This document shows, one piece after another, positions 31,421 through 39,232 of a stretch of DNA of 54,592 nt (within the stretch, counting starts at the first letter, position 1; every line of letters starts with the position of its first letter). Source of the stretch: Acidimicrobiia bacterium. Its GTDB lineage: Bacteria; Actinomycetota; Acidimicrobiia; IMCC26256; JAMXLJ01. Location: positions 1 through 54,592 of the forward strand of contig DASRES010000005.1 in NCBI GenBank assembly GCA_035651955.1. Direction: 5' to 3'. Both the position numbers and the translations under genes were made by a program. The notes under the pieces were generated by a model. That model worked only from the letters and a program-made list of their open reading frames with translations, made no database searches and was not told the origin of the DNA.

Positions 31421-33733
31421 ATGGACGACGAGATGCGCGAGGTCATCGAGGAGTTCCTCGTGGAGAGCCACGAGAACCTGGACCGCATGGACCAGGAGTT
31501 CGTCGCGCTCGAGCGGGACCCCGACGACCGCGACGTCCTCGCCAGCGTCTTCCGCACGATCCACACGATCAAGGGCACGTCGGGCTTCCTCGGGTTCACG
31601 AAGCTCGAGGCGCTCACCCACGTCGGCGAGAACCTGCTCAGCCGGCTCCGCGACGGCGAGCTGCGCCTGAGCGCGGAGAGCACGACCGCGCTGCTCGCGA
31701 TGGTCGACGCGGTCCGGGCGATGCTGGCGAGCATCGAGGCCGACGGCCATGACGGCGAGTTCGAGTACGAGGCGATCATCGACCTGCTCACCGAGCTCAA
31801 CGCCGTCGCCGCCGTCCCCGCCGCGCCCGAGCCGGAGCCCCACCCCGAGCCGGAGCCGGACCCGCCGCTGCTCGGCGAGGTCCTCGTCGAGGCGGGCACG
31901 ACGTCCGAGGAGCGGGTCGTCGAAGCGGTCGTCGAGCAGGACGAGGGCGATCCCCGGCGCGTCGGCGAGATCCTCGTCGAGAAGGGTGCGGTCGAGCCGG
32001 GCCAGGTGCTCGAGGCGCTGCACGCGCAGGCCGAGAAGGCCGGGTCGAGCATCGCCGACACGAGCATCCGCGTCGACGTCGCGCTCCTCGACAAGCTCAT
32101 GAACCTCGTCGGTGAGCTCGTCCTCGCGCGCAACCAGGTCCTGCAGTACGCGACGACCATGAACGACTCCGCGTTCCTCGCGAACTCGCAGCGGCTCAAC
32201 CTCATCACCACGGAGCTGCAGGAAGGCGTCATGAAGACGCGCATGCAGCCCATCGGCAACGTGTGGAACAAGCTCCCGCGCGTCGTGCGCGACCTCGCGC
32301 AGACGTGCGGCAAGCAGGTGCGCCTCGAGATGGAGGGCCGCGACACCGAGCTCGACAAGACGGTGCTCGAGGCGATCAAGGACCCGCTGACGCACCTCGT
32401 GCGCAACTCGGTCGACCACGGCATCGAGACCGCGGAGGAGCGCATCGCCGCGGGCAAGCCCGCGGAGGGCACGCTGCTGCTGCGCGCGTTCCACGAGAGC
32501 GGCCTCGTCAACATCGAGATCACCGACGACGGGTCGGGCATCGACGTCGAGAAGGTGCGCGCGAAGGCCGTCGAGCGCGGCGTCGTCGCCGTGGACCAGG
32601 CCGCGCGCATGGGCGACCGCGAGGTGATGAACCTCATCTTCCAGCCCGGGTTCTCGACGGCCGAGAAGGTCACGAACGTCTCGGGTCGCGGCGTCGGCAT
32701 GGACGTCGTGAAGACGAACATCGAGAAGATCGGCGGCACGGTCGACGTCCAGAGCCGCGTCGGCGAGGGCACGACCCTGCGGATCAAGATCCCGCTGACG
32801 CTCGCGATCATCCCCGCGCTCGTCGTCTGCAACGGGGACGCCCGCTACGCGATCCCGCAGGTCAGCCTGCTCGAGCTCGTGCGCCTCGAGGCCGAGCAGG
32901 CCCGCACGAGCATCGAGCGCATCCAGGGCTCCCCCGTGTACCGGTTGCGCGGGAAGCTCCTTCCACTCGTGTACCTGCGCGACGCGCTCGACGACCGCGA
33001 CGCCGAGATCGACGAGAACGCGGCGGTGAACATCGTCGTGCTCCAGGCGGACGAGCAGCAGTTCGGGCTCGTCGTCGAGCGTGTCGAGGACACCGCGGAG
33101 ATCGTCGTCAAGCCGCTCGGCAAGCAGCTCAAGGGCATCCCGATCTTCGCCGGCGCGACGATCATGGGTGACGGCCGCGTCGCGCTGATCCTCGACGTGA
33201 TGGGCATCGCGCAACGCGCCAAGGTCCTGACGGAGCTGCACGACAAGTCGCGCGCCGGCGCGGAGGCCGAGGCGGCGCGGCGCAAGGACGGCCAGACGAT
33301 GCTGCTCGTCGACGCCGCGCACGGCCGGCGCGTCGCCGTGCCGCTCGGCGCGGTCGCGCGGCTCGAGCAGTTCGAGGCGTCGAAGCTGGAGTGGGCCGGC
33401 AGCCAGCGCGTCGTGCAGTACACGGGTGAGCTGCTCCCCGTCGTGTCGGTCGGTGGTCTCCTCGGCTACGGCGAGCCGGAGCCGGGTGACCTCCTCGAGG
33501 TCGTCGTCGTGTGGCAGGGCGACCGCCAGGTCGGTCTGCACGTCGCCGCGATCCTCGACATCGTCGATGACGTCGAGCTGGGTCGCGCGACGTCCACGAA
33601 CCCCGGCATCGTCGGCTCGGTCGTCATCGACGACCGCGTCACCGACGTGCTCGACATGCGTGCGGTCGTCGCCGCGGTCGATCCCGCGCTGCTGAACGAC
33701 AGCCGGTTCGAGAGCTACGAGAGGGTGTCATGA
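31421..33733 (+). CDS. cheA: Chemotaxis histidine kinase CheA with MshEN-like repeats and two CheW domains
   Basis: 770 residues from ATG 31421 (GAGGAG site). P1 Hpt domain with phospho-accepting His48 (FRTIHTIKGTSGFLG). Residues 151-203 hold two MshEN-like repeats (LGEVLVEAGTTSEERVVEAV and VGEILVEKGAVEPGQVLEAL) where P2 usually lies. P3 dimerisation from about 210, P4 ATPase with the N box HLVRNSVDHGIE and DDGSGID. P5 CheW-like domain from about 470, then a second CheW-like domain (about 630-765). Autophosphorylates and passes phosphate to CheY and CheB. Heads an operon; cheW overlaps its stop. Confidence 0.95.
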   Translation: MDDEMREVIEEFLVESHENLDRMDQEFVALERDPDDRDVLASVFRTIHTIKGTSGFLGFTKLEALTHVGENLLSRLRDGELRLSAESTTALLAMVDAVRAMLASIEADGHDGEFEYEAIIDLLTELNAVAAVPAAPEPEPHPEPEPDPPLLGEVLVEAGTTSEERVVEAVVEQDEGDPRRVGEILVEKGAVEPGQVLEALHAQAEKAGSSIADTSIRVDVALLDKLMNLVGELVLARNQVLQYATTMNDSAFLANSQRLNLITTELQEGVMKTRMQPIGNVWNKLPRVVRDLAQTCGKQVRLEMEGRDTELDKTVLEAIKDPLTHLVRNSVDHGIETAEERIAAGKPAEGTLLLRAFHESGLVNIEITDDGSGIDVEKVRAKAVERGVVAVDQAARMGDREVMNLIFQPGFSTAEKVTNVSGRGVGMDVVKTNIEKIGGTVDVQSRVGEGTTLRIKIPLTLAIIPALVVCNGDARYAIPQVSLLELVRLEAEQARTSIERIQGSPVYRLRGKLLPLVYLRDALDDRDAEIDENAAVNIVVLQADEQQFGLVVERVEDTAEIVVKPLGKQLKGIPIFAGATIMGDGRVALILDVMGIAQRAKVLTELHDKSRAGAEAEAARRKDGQTMLLVDAAHGRRVAVPLGAVARLEQFEASKLEWAGSQRVVQYTGELLPVVSVGGLLGYGEPEPGDLLEVVVVWQGDRQVGLHVAAILDIVDDVELGRATSTNPGIVGSVVIDDRVTDVLDMRAVVAAVDPALLNDSRFESYERVS

Positions 33734-34200
33734 GCAGCAACGAGCGGCAGTTCTGCACGTTCACGCTGGGCGACGGGTTCTTCGGCGTCGAGGTGGAGAA
33801 GGTCCAGGAGGTGCTGCGGTACCAGGACATGACGTCCGTGCCGCTCGCGCCGGCCGAGGTGACCGGCCTCATCAACCTGCGCGGCCAGATCGTCACCGCG
33901 GTCGAGCTGCGCCGGCGACTGTCGCTGCCGGAGCGCCCGGCCGACCAGCGGCCGATGAACATCGTGGTACGCCTCGACGACGGCGCGGTGAGCCTGCTCG
34001 TCGACCAGATCGGTGACGTGCTGCTCGTCGATCCGGACACGTTCGAGGCGCCGCCGGAGACGATCGACGCGACGACGCGCGCGCTGTTGATCGGCGTGTG
34101 CAAGCTCGAGGGTCGGCTGCTGCTCGTCCTCGACGTCGACAAGGTGCTCGAGGTCGACATCTCGACCGACGAATCGCGCGAGCCCGCATTCGCGGGCTGA
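33730..34200 (+). CDS. cheW: Chemotaxis adaptor protein CheW
   Basis: 156 residues from ATG 33730 inside the cheA stop (ATGA). A single CheW SH3-like domain: CTFTLGDGFFGVEVEKVQEV, VTGLINLRGQIVTAVELRRR, and the C-terminal LLLVLDVDKVLEVD. It couples receptors to CheA at the inner membrane. Receptors are not encoded in this window. A G+C hairpin follows (34220-34245). Confidence 0.95.
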   Translation: MSSNERQFCTFTLGDGFFGVEVEKVQEVLRYQDMTSVPLAPAEVTGLINLRGQIVTAVELRRRLSLPERPADQRPMNIVVRLDDGAVSLLVDQIGDVLLVDPDTFEAPPETIDATTRALLIGVCKLEGRLLLVLDVDKVLEVDISTDESREPAFAG

Positions 34201-34219
34201 CGCAACCGGGGACAGGGGC

Positions 34220-34245
34220 GGCCGGCCCGGTCCGGGGGGCCGGCC
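34220..34245 (+). terminator. Hairpin between cheW and cheY
   Basis: GGCCGGCC (34220-34227) pairs exactly with GGCCGGCC (34238-34245) around a 10-nt loop that can itself pair CCGG. There is no T-run, so it may attenuate rather than end transcription. The cheY start is 41 nt further on. Confidence 0.55.
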
Positions 34246-34285
34246 GTTCGTCCACGGGGCGTCGAGCAGGGCGAAGGGAACTCAG

Positions 34286-34660
34286 ATGCGAGCGTTGATC
34301 GTCGACGACAGCAAGGCGATGCGCACGATCCTCCGCAAGATCGTCGTCGAGTGCGGCTTCGAGGACGTGACCGAGGCGGAGAACGGCGTCCAGGCGCTGG
34401 TGCAGCTGCGCAAGAACGGCGCGCCCGACCTCGTGCTCGTCGACTGGAACATGCCCGAGATGACCGGCATCGAGTTCGTCACGCGCGTGCGCAAGGACGA
34501 CACGTTCGACGCGTCGATGCTCATGATGGTCACGACGGAGACCGAACCGGCGCGCATCACCGAAGCGCTCGTCGCCGGCGCGGACGAGTACGTGATGAAG
34601 CCGTTCACCGCCGACGCGCTGCGCGAGAAGATCGACCTCATGCGCGCGTCGCGCCCATAA
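34286..34660 (+). CDS. cheY: Chemotaxis response regulator CheY
   Basis: 124 residues, single receiver domain. Acidic pair Asp7-Asp8, phospho-acceptor Asp53 (VLVDWNMPEMTG), Thr in MMVTTETEP and Lys in YVMKPFTA. It should bind the FliM/FliN switch when phosphorylated. A second, related receiver is at 37209-37565; the two share the first part (VDDSKAMR). Confidence 0.94.
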   Translation: MRALIVDDSKAMRTILRKIVVECGFEDVTEAENGVQALVQLRKNGAPDLVLVDWNMPEMTGIEFVTRVRKDDTFDASMLMMVTTETEPARITEALVAGADEYVMKPFTADALREKIDLMRASRP

Positions 34661-34672
34661 CGGCGGCGCAGC

Positions 34673-35764
34673 ATGAAGACGGTGCGGGTTCTCGTCGTCG
34701 ACGACTCGGTGGTCATCCGGCGGATGCTCACGGAGATCCTGTCGAGCGACCCCGCGATCGAGGTCGTCGGGACCGCGAGCAACGGCCGGCTCGCGATCGC
34801 GCGGCTCACGCAGCTGCAGCCCGACGTCGTCGTCATGGACGTCGAGATGCCGGAGATGACGGGGCTCGAGGCGCTTCCGGAGATCCGCGCTTCACACCCG
34901 CGGCTGCCCGTCATCATGTTCTCGACGCTGACCACGCGCGGCGGCGCGGCGACGCTCGACGCGCTGGCGCTCGGAGCCGCGGACTACGTCGCGAAGCCCG
35001 CCAACCTCGGGTCGGTCCAGGCCTCGATCGAGGCGATCCGGTCGCAGCTCGTGCCGAAGGTCAAGACGCTGGGCGGCGTGGCGGCATCACCGACGACGGT
35101 CGCAGCACCGCGCGGCGTTCCGCGGTCACGGCCGCGTCTCGCGAGCGCGCGCGTCGACGTCGTCGCGATCGGCGTGTCGACCGGCGGGCCGAAGGCCCTG
35201 GCCGAGGTGCTGCCCGCGCTCCCCGCGTCGCTGCCCGTCCCCGTCGTCGTCGTGCAGCACATGCCGCCGATCTTCACGAAGCTGCTCGCCGACCGGCTCG
35301 ACGGGAGCTGTGCAGTGCACGTGCGCGAGGCCGCCGACGGTGACGCTCTCGAGCCGGGCCACGTGTACGTCGCGCCGGGCGACTTCCACATGGTCGTCGC
35401 CCGCGGTGCGGGCGCGGCGCGGATCGCGCTGAACCAGGAGCCGCCCGAGAACTCGTGCCGTCCCGCCGTCGACGTGCTGTTCCGGTCGTGCGCCGCGGTG
35501 TACGGCGCGCACGCGCTCGCCGCGGTGCTGACGGGAATGGGTCGGGACGGCTGCCGCGGTGCCGAGGTGATCCACGACGCGGGCGGGCACGTCCTCGCGC
35601 AGGACGAGGCGACGAGCGTCGTGTGGGGCATGCCCGGGGTCGTCACGCGCGCCGGTCTCGCGGACCGCGTCGTCGCCCTCGACCGCGTCGCTCCCGAGAT
35701 CGTCGACCGCGTCAACGTCGGTCGTGTCCCAACCCCTCTCTCGTTCTCGAAGGCGGCTCGGTAG
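34673..35764 (+). CDS. cheB: Protein-glutamate methylesterase/deamidase CheB
   Basis: 363 residues. Receiver domain with Asp56 (VVVMDVEMPEMTG), a linker about 130-160, and the methylesterase domain with catalytic Ser169 (AIGVSTGGPKAL), His196 (VVVQHMPPIFT) and Asp292 (TGMGRDGCRGA). It removes methyl groups from chemoreceptors and counters CheR, which is encoded next. All catalytic residues are present. Confidence 0.95.
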   Translation: MKTVRVLVVDDSVVIRRMLTEILSSDPAIEVVGTASNGRLAIARLTQLQPDVVVMDVEMPEMTGLEALPEIRASHPRLPVIMFSTLTTRGGAATLDALALGAADYVAKPANLGSVQASIEAIRSQLVPKVKTLGGVAASPTTVAAPRGVPRSRPRLASARVDVVAIGVSTGGPKALAEVLPALPASLPVPVVVVQHMPPIFTKLLADRLDGSCAVHVREAADGDALEPGHVYVAPGDFHMVVARGAGAARIALNQEPPENSCRPAVDVLFRSCAAVYGAHALAAVLTGMGRDGCRGAEVIHDAGGHVLAQDEATSVVWGMPGVVTRAGLADRVVALDRVAPEIVDRVNVGRVPTPLSFSKAAR

Positions 35765-35766
35765 CG

Positions 35767-36588
35767 ATGCCCATCACGGCGGCGGAGTTCGACTACATCC
35801 GGGACCTCGTCCGGGCCCGTTCGGCGATCGTGCTCGAGCCGGGCAAGGAGTACCTCGTCGAGTCGCGCCTTGCGCCGCTCGCGCGGGCCGAGGGCTACGA
35901 CTCGATCGCGGGTCTCGTCGGCCAGCTGCGCAAGCCGGGCTCGCAGCAGCTGCAGAACCAGGTCGTCGAGGCCATGACGACGAACGAGACGTCGTTCTTC
36001 CGCGACGTGCACCCCTTCGAGGCGTTGCGCGAGCACCTGCTGCCCGAGCTGATCGAGCGTCGCGCCGGCGAGCGCGCGCTCCGCATCTGGAGCGCGGCGT
36101 GCTCGAGCGGGCAGGAGGCGTACTCGATCGCCATCACCATCCGCGAGCACTTCCCCGAGCTCGCGGCGTGGGACGTGCGCATCCTCGGCACGGACCTGTC
36201 GACCGAGATGCTCGAACGCGCCCGTGAGGGCAAGTACGCGCAGATCGAGGCGAACCGTGGTCTGCCGTCGAAGATGCTGGTGAAGTACTTCGAGCACAAG
36301 GGCGCCGGCTGGCAGGTCAAGCCCGAGCTGCGCGCCATGCTCGAGGTCAAGGCGATGAACCTCGTCGAGCCGTGGGGTCCGGTGCCGCGCATGGACCTCG
36401 TGTTCCTGCGCAACGTCCTCATCTACTTCGACGTCCCGACGAAGCGCGCCGTGCTCGAGCGTGTGCGAGGCGTGCTCCGTCCCGACGGCTACCTGTTCCT
36501 CGGTGCGGCCGAGACGACGATGAACATCCACGAGCGCTTCGAGCGTGTCCCGTTCGAACGCATGGCGTGCTACCGCTCGCTGCCGTAG
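35767..36588 (+). CDS. cheR: Chemoreceptor methyltransferase CheR
   Basis: 273 residues from ATG 35767, two nt after the cheB stop. N-terminal helical domain, then MTTNETSFFRDVHPFEAL, SAM motif RIWSAACSSGQEAYSIAITI, GTDLSTEMLERAREGKY and VFLRNVLIYFDVPTKRAVLE, all typical of CheR. It uses SAM to methylate receptor glutamates. A 106-nt gap follows before cheX, with AGGAG just ahead of the next ATG region. Confidence 0.95.
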   Translation: MPITAAEFDYIRDLVRARSAIVLEPGKEYLVESRLAPLARAEGYDSIAGLVGQLRKPGSQQLQNQVVEAMTTNETSFFRDVHPFEALREHLLPELIERRAGERALRIWSAACSSGQEAYSIAITIREHFPELAAWDVRILGTDLSTEMLERAREGKYAQIEANRGLPSKMLVKYFEHKGAGWQVKPELRAMLEVKAMNLVEPWGPVPRMDLVFLRNVLIYFDVPTKRAVLERVRGVLRPDGYLFLGAAETTMNIHERFERVPFERMACYRSLP

Positions 36589-36694
36589 CGGATCGCCCTC
36601 ATGCCGAGCGCTTCCCCGCCGATCAGCGTGTGTCGCATCGCGCCGCGCGCGCTCTTCACGCGCGCAGACGCGCTACGAATGACAAGGAGAACCG

Positions 36695-37159
36695 ATGCAA
36701 CTGAGCGAGACCGACCTGCGCGAGGTCGTCGAGAGCGTGTGGAGCTCGATGCTCGGCCTGGAGCTCGCCCCCGCGGCGCGTGGGTACGACCGCGAGCCCG
36801 AGGTGCGCAACCTCACCGGCACCGTGCAGATCACCGGCGAGTGGACGGGCGCCGTCATGGTCGACCTGCCCGAACAGCTCGCCCGGGACGCGGCCGCCGC
36901 GATGTTCGGCATGGAGCCGGACGACCTCGGCGAGGAAGAGGTGCTCGACGCGCTGGGCGAGGTCGCCAACATGATCGGCGGCAACGTCAAGGGCCTCATC
37001 GACGGCGACTGCAAGCTGTCGTTGCCGACCATCGCCGAGGGCGCAGACTTCCGCGTCGCGGTCCCGGGGAGCAGCACGCACACGCTGCTGGTCTTCGACT
37101 GCGATGGCAAGCCCTTCCAGGTGAAGCTGCTCGTCCGCGAGGACCGCGCGGCCGCGTAG
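36695..37159 (+). CDS. cheX: CheX-like CheY-P phosphatase
   Basis: 154 residues from ATG 36695 (AAGGAG site). The catalytic signature Glu89-x-x-Asn92 lies in LGEVANMIGGNVKG, as in CheX, which dephosphorylates CheY-P. Other parts: VTGTVQITG-like strand LTGTVQITGEWTGAVMVDLP. Firmicute-type phosphatase rather than CheZ, as expected for a Gram-positive lineage. It lies between cheR and a second cheY. Confidence 0.88.
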   Translation: MQLSETDLREVVESVWSSMLGLELAPAARGYDREPEVRNLTGTVQITGEWTGAVMVDLPEQLARDAAAAMFGMEPDDLGEEEVLDALGEVANMIGGNVKGLIDGDCKLSLPTIAEGADFRVAVPGSSTHTLLVFDCDGKPFQVKLLVREDRAAA

Positions 37160-37208
37160 CGACGATCACGGAACCGAACGAAGCAGCGATACGAAAGGCA
37201 CCCCAACG

Positions 37209-37565
37209 ATGCGGATCCTCGTCGTCGACGACAGCAAGGCGATGCGCATGATCGTGAAGCGCCACGTCGGCCAGGCGCTGCCCGACGCGGAGTTCGTGGA
37301 GGCCGAGAACGGCGCGCAGGCGCTCGAGCTCGTGCGGGCGGACACGCCCGATGTCGTGCTGTGCGACTGGAACATGCCGGAGATGACGGGGATCCAGTTC
37401 CTGCGCGCGCTGCGCGACGAGGGCCGTCAGGTGCCGTTCGGGTTCGTGACGTCAGAGACGCAGCCGCAGATGCGCGAGCAGGCGATCGAGGCGGGCGCGA
37501 TGTTCTGCCTGTCGAAGCCGTTCACGGCCGAGGCGTTCCAGGACATCCTCGCCTCGATCGCGTGA
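37209..37565 (+). CDS. cheY: Second CheY-type response regulator
   Basis: 118 residues, receiver only: Asp7/Asp8, phospho-Asp53 (VVLCDWNMPEMTG), Thr in GFVTSETQ and Lys in CLSKPFTA. It differs from the first CheY in its helix 4 to beta 5 face, so it may be a phosphate sink or have another target. Placed between two phosphatase-like genes. Confidence 0.92.
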   Translation: MRILVVDDSKAMRMIVKRHVGQALPDAEFVEAENGAQALELVRADTPDVVLCDWNMPEMTGIQFLRALRDEGRQVPFGFVTSETQPQMREQAIEAGAMFCLSKPFTAEAFQDILASIA

Positions 37566-37638
37566 CGCCGGGCGTTCGCGCCGTACACCGGACGGGTACA
37601 CAGGAGCACTCGACAGCACGGAAGGCAGGTCCACGGCG

Positions 37639-38127
37639 ATGCCCACCAAGTTCCCCATGCCGATCCAGGAGGCCGTCCGTGACCTCCTCATGGATCTGCT
37701 CGGGCGCGGCATCGCGGTGACCAAGGGCGAGCCGATGGACCTCGAGCCCGACGGCGTCGCCGCGGTCGCGGACTTCGTGACGGATACCGGCGTCGTCGGC
37801 GTCGTGTGCATCGCGGACCTACCGCTCGCCGCCGCGCTCGGCGCCGCGCTCACGATGATGCCGAGCCCGGTCGTGCAGGACTCGGTGCGCAAGAACCGCT
37901 TCGACGAGGAGATGCTCCTCGAGAACTTCACCGAGGTCGTGAACATCATGACCCGGTTGTTCAACAGCGCGGACACGCCGCACGTCAAGCTCGCCGAGGT
38001 CCGCACGCTCCCGGGCGAGCTGCCCGAGAACGTCGAGAAGCTCGTCGCGCAGCCGTCCGCCCGTCGCAACTTCGACGTCACCGTCGAGGGCTACGGCGAC
38101 GGCAAGCTCGCGCTCATCGTGCGGTAG
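37639..38127 (+). CDS. CheC/CheX-like protein
   Basis: 162 residues. ENFTEVVNIMTRLFN keeps the Glu99-x-x-Asn102 spacing of CheX/CheC phosphatases, and the preceding segment VVGVVCIADLPLAAALGAA looks like the fold's strand and helix. The rest is diverged (LPGELPENVEKLV near the C-terminus), so I name it only by likeness. Last gene of the che operon; two tandem hairpins follow directly. Confidence 0.65.
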   Translation: MPTKFPMPIQEAVRDLLMDLLGRGIAVTKGEPMDLEPDGVAAVADFVTDTGVVGVVCIADLPLAAALGAALTMMPSPVVQDSVRKNRFDEEMLLENFTEVVNIMTRLFNSADTPHVKLAEVRTLPGELPENVEKLVAQPSARRNFDVTVEGYGDGKLALIVR

Positions 38128-38135
38128 CGCGCCAA

Positions 38136-38248
38136 CGTTCGTGCGTCGCTGGACCGCGCATGGCGCGGCTTGACGACGCATGAACGGTGGCACGACACGT
38201 TTCTGCGTCGCTCGTTGTCGCATGACGACGTTTGGCGACGCATGAACG
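38136..38248. repeat. Two tandem hairpins after the che operon
   Basis: Hairpin 1 (38136-38186): CGTTCGTGCGTCG with CGACGCATGAACG. Hairpin 2 (38197-38248): CGTTTCTGCGTCG with CGACGCATGAACG. The right arms are identical, so the element is duplicated with a period of about 62 nt. They fill the gap between the converging che operon and the acetyltransferase gene, and probably act as bidirectional terminators. Confidence 0.75.
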
Positions 38249-38252
38249 AGGG

Positions 38253-38819
38253 TCAGCCGGCGCGGTTCCTGCCCCAGACCATCTCGCGGCCGCTCTCGCC
38301 GGGCGCGTCGGGTGCGCGCGGCACGATGGCGACGAGCTCGAAGCCGGCCGCACGCGCCACGCCCGCGCTGGCGGCGTTGTCGACGTCGCAGTGGATCTCG
38401 ACGTGGTCGATGCCCGGGATCGCGAGCGCGGCATCCGCGAGAGCGCGAGCGGTGGCGCTGGCGATCCCTCGACGCGTCCAGCCCGCGTGGACCCAGTAGC
38501 CGATGTGCAGCGTGCGCGGGTCGCCGCGGGCATGGAGCCCGGACCCGCCGACGACGGCGCGCTCGGCGGGATCGAGCATCAGGTACCCGAAGTCACGTCC
38601 GGCGTCGAAGCTCTCGATGACACCGCGGAGGAACGTCGCGATCGACTCGTGGGTGACCGGCGCCTGCGCCCACGGCATCCACGGGCGCAGGTGGTCCAGG
38701 CTCTCGTTCACGGCCGTGACGACGGCGTCGACGTCGTCGAGCGTGTGGCGGCGCAGGACGCAGCTCGGCGTGACGATCCGGGCCGGCGGTGCGCGCACGC
38801 GCCCATGTTCGCCGAACAC
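38253..38819 (-). CDS. GNAT family N-acetyltransferase (RimJ/RimL-like)
   Basis: 188 residues. RimJ/RimL pattern: LRRHTLDDVDAVVTAVNESL, DFGYLMLDPAERAVVGGSGL, HIGYWVHAGWTRRGIASATA (acetyl-CoA loop RRGIAS) and CDVDNAASAGVARAAGFELV. Target amino group unknown. It stands between the che and flagellar operons without obvious functional tie. The start (ATG 38819) lacks a clear ribosome site; a GTG a few codons on is possible. Confidence 0.86.
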   Translation of the reverse strand: MFGEHGRVRAPPARIVTPSCVLRRHTLDDVDAVVTAVNESLDHLRPWMPWAQAPVTHESIATFLRGVIESFDAGRDFGYLMLDPAERAVVGGSGLHARGDPRTLHIGYWVHAGWTRRGIASATARALADAALAIPGIDHVEIHCDVDNAASAGVARAAGFELVAIVPRAPDAPGESGREMVWGRNRAG

Positions 38820-38851
38820 CCCGTCATGTGCGACGACGCGCGAGCGCGTGA

Positions 38852-38869
38852 CCGGTCCCGCGGGACCGG
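38852..38869. terminator. Perfect palindrome after the flagellar operon
   Basis: CCGGTCCCGCGGGACCGG is an 18-bp perfect palindrome located 5 nt downstream of the last gene of the minus-strand flagellar operon (stop at 38875). Its lack of a loop lowers confidence that it is an efficient terminator by itself. Confidence 0.5.
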
Positions 38870-38874
38870 CTGAG

Positions 38875-39213
38875 TCACTCCACCGGTGAGGGCTGGTGCT
38901 CGGCGAGCGTGACGGGCGCGGTGGGCGCCGGCGTCTCGGCGGCGCGAGCCGCGCGTTCGCGATCGAGCTGCTGGAGGCGCTCGGCGAGCGCCTCGGCGTC
39001 GCGCTGCGCCTCGGCCATCGCGTTCTGGCGGTGGTACGACAGCAACAACGCGTTGAACGCGCCGATCGCGACGTACGAGACGACGAGCGCGGCGAGGTAC
39101 CAGAGTGCCGCGTCCGGGAGCTGCACGTTGCCGTTGAGCACGGCGAGCAACGTCGGCGTCCACAGCACCAGCGACGCGACGAGCGTCGTCGCGAACCGGG
39201 TCTCGGGCTTCAC
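38875..39213 (-). CDS. Small membrane protein at the end of the flagellar operon
   Basis: 112 residues from GTG 39213 (GGGAG site). Two hydrophobic segments (TTLVASLVLWTPTLLAVL, then ALWYLAALVVSYVAIGAFNA) are followed by a charged, coiled-coil-like helix (QRDAEALAERLQQLDRERAA) and a Pro/Thr tail. I do not recognise a family. It starts 20 nt after the FlhF-like gene ends, so it is probably made with the flagellar export genes. Confidence 0.65.
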   Translation of the reverse strand: MKPETRFATTLVASLVLWTPTLLAVLNGNVQLPDAALWYLAALVVSYVAIGAFNALLLSYHRQNAMAEAQRDAEALAERLQQLDRERAARAAETPAPTAPVTLAEHQPSPVE

Positions 39214-39232
39214 GGTCGCGCTCCCGCCACCG

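Noticed and set aside
29818-32832. 1004-codon minus frame extending the binding lipoprotein
   Set aside because: The extension is antisense to cheA; the signal peptide and lipobox place the real start at GTG 31170.
31385-33541. 718-codon minus-strand frame opposite cheA
   Set aside because: Antisense shadow typical of high-GC genes; composition dominated by Arg/Asp/Leu/Val/His, no family likeness.
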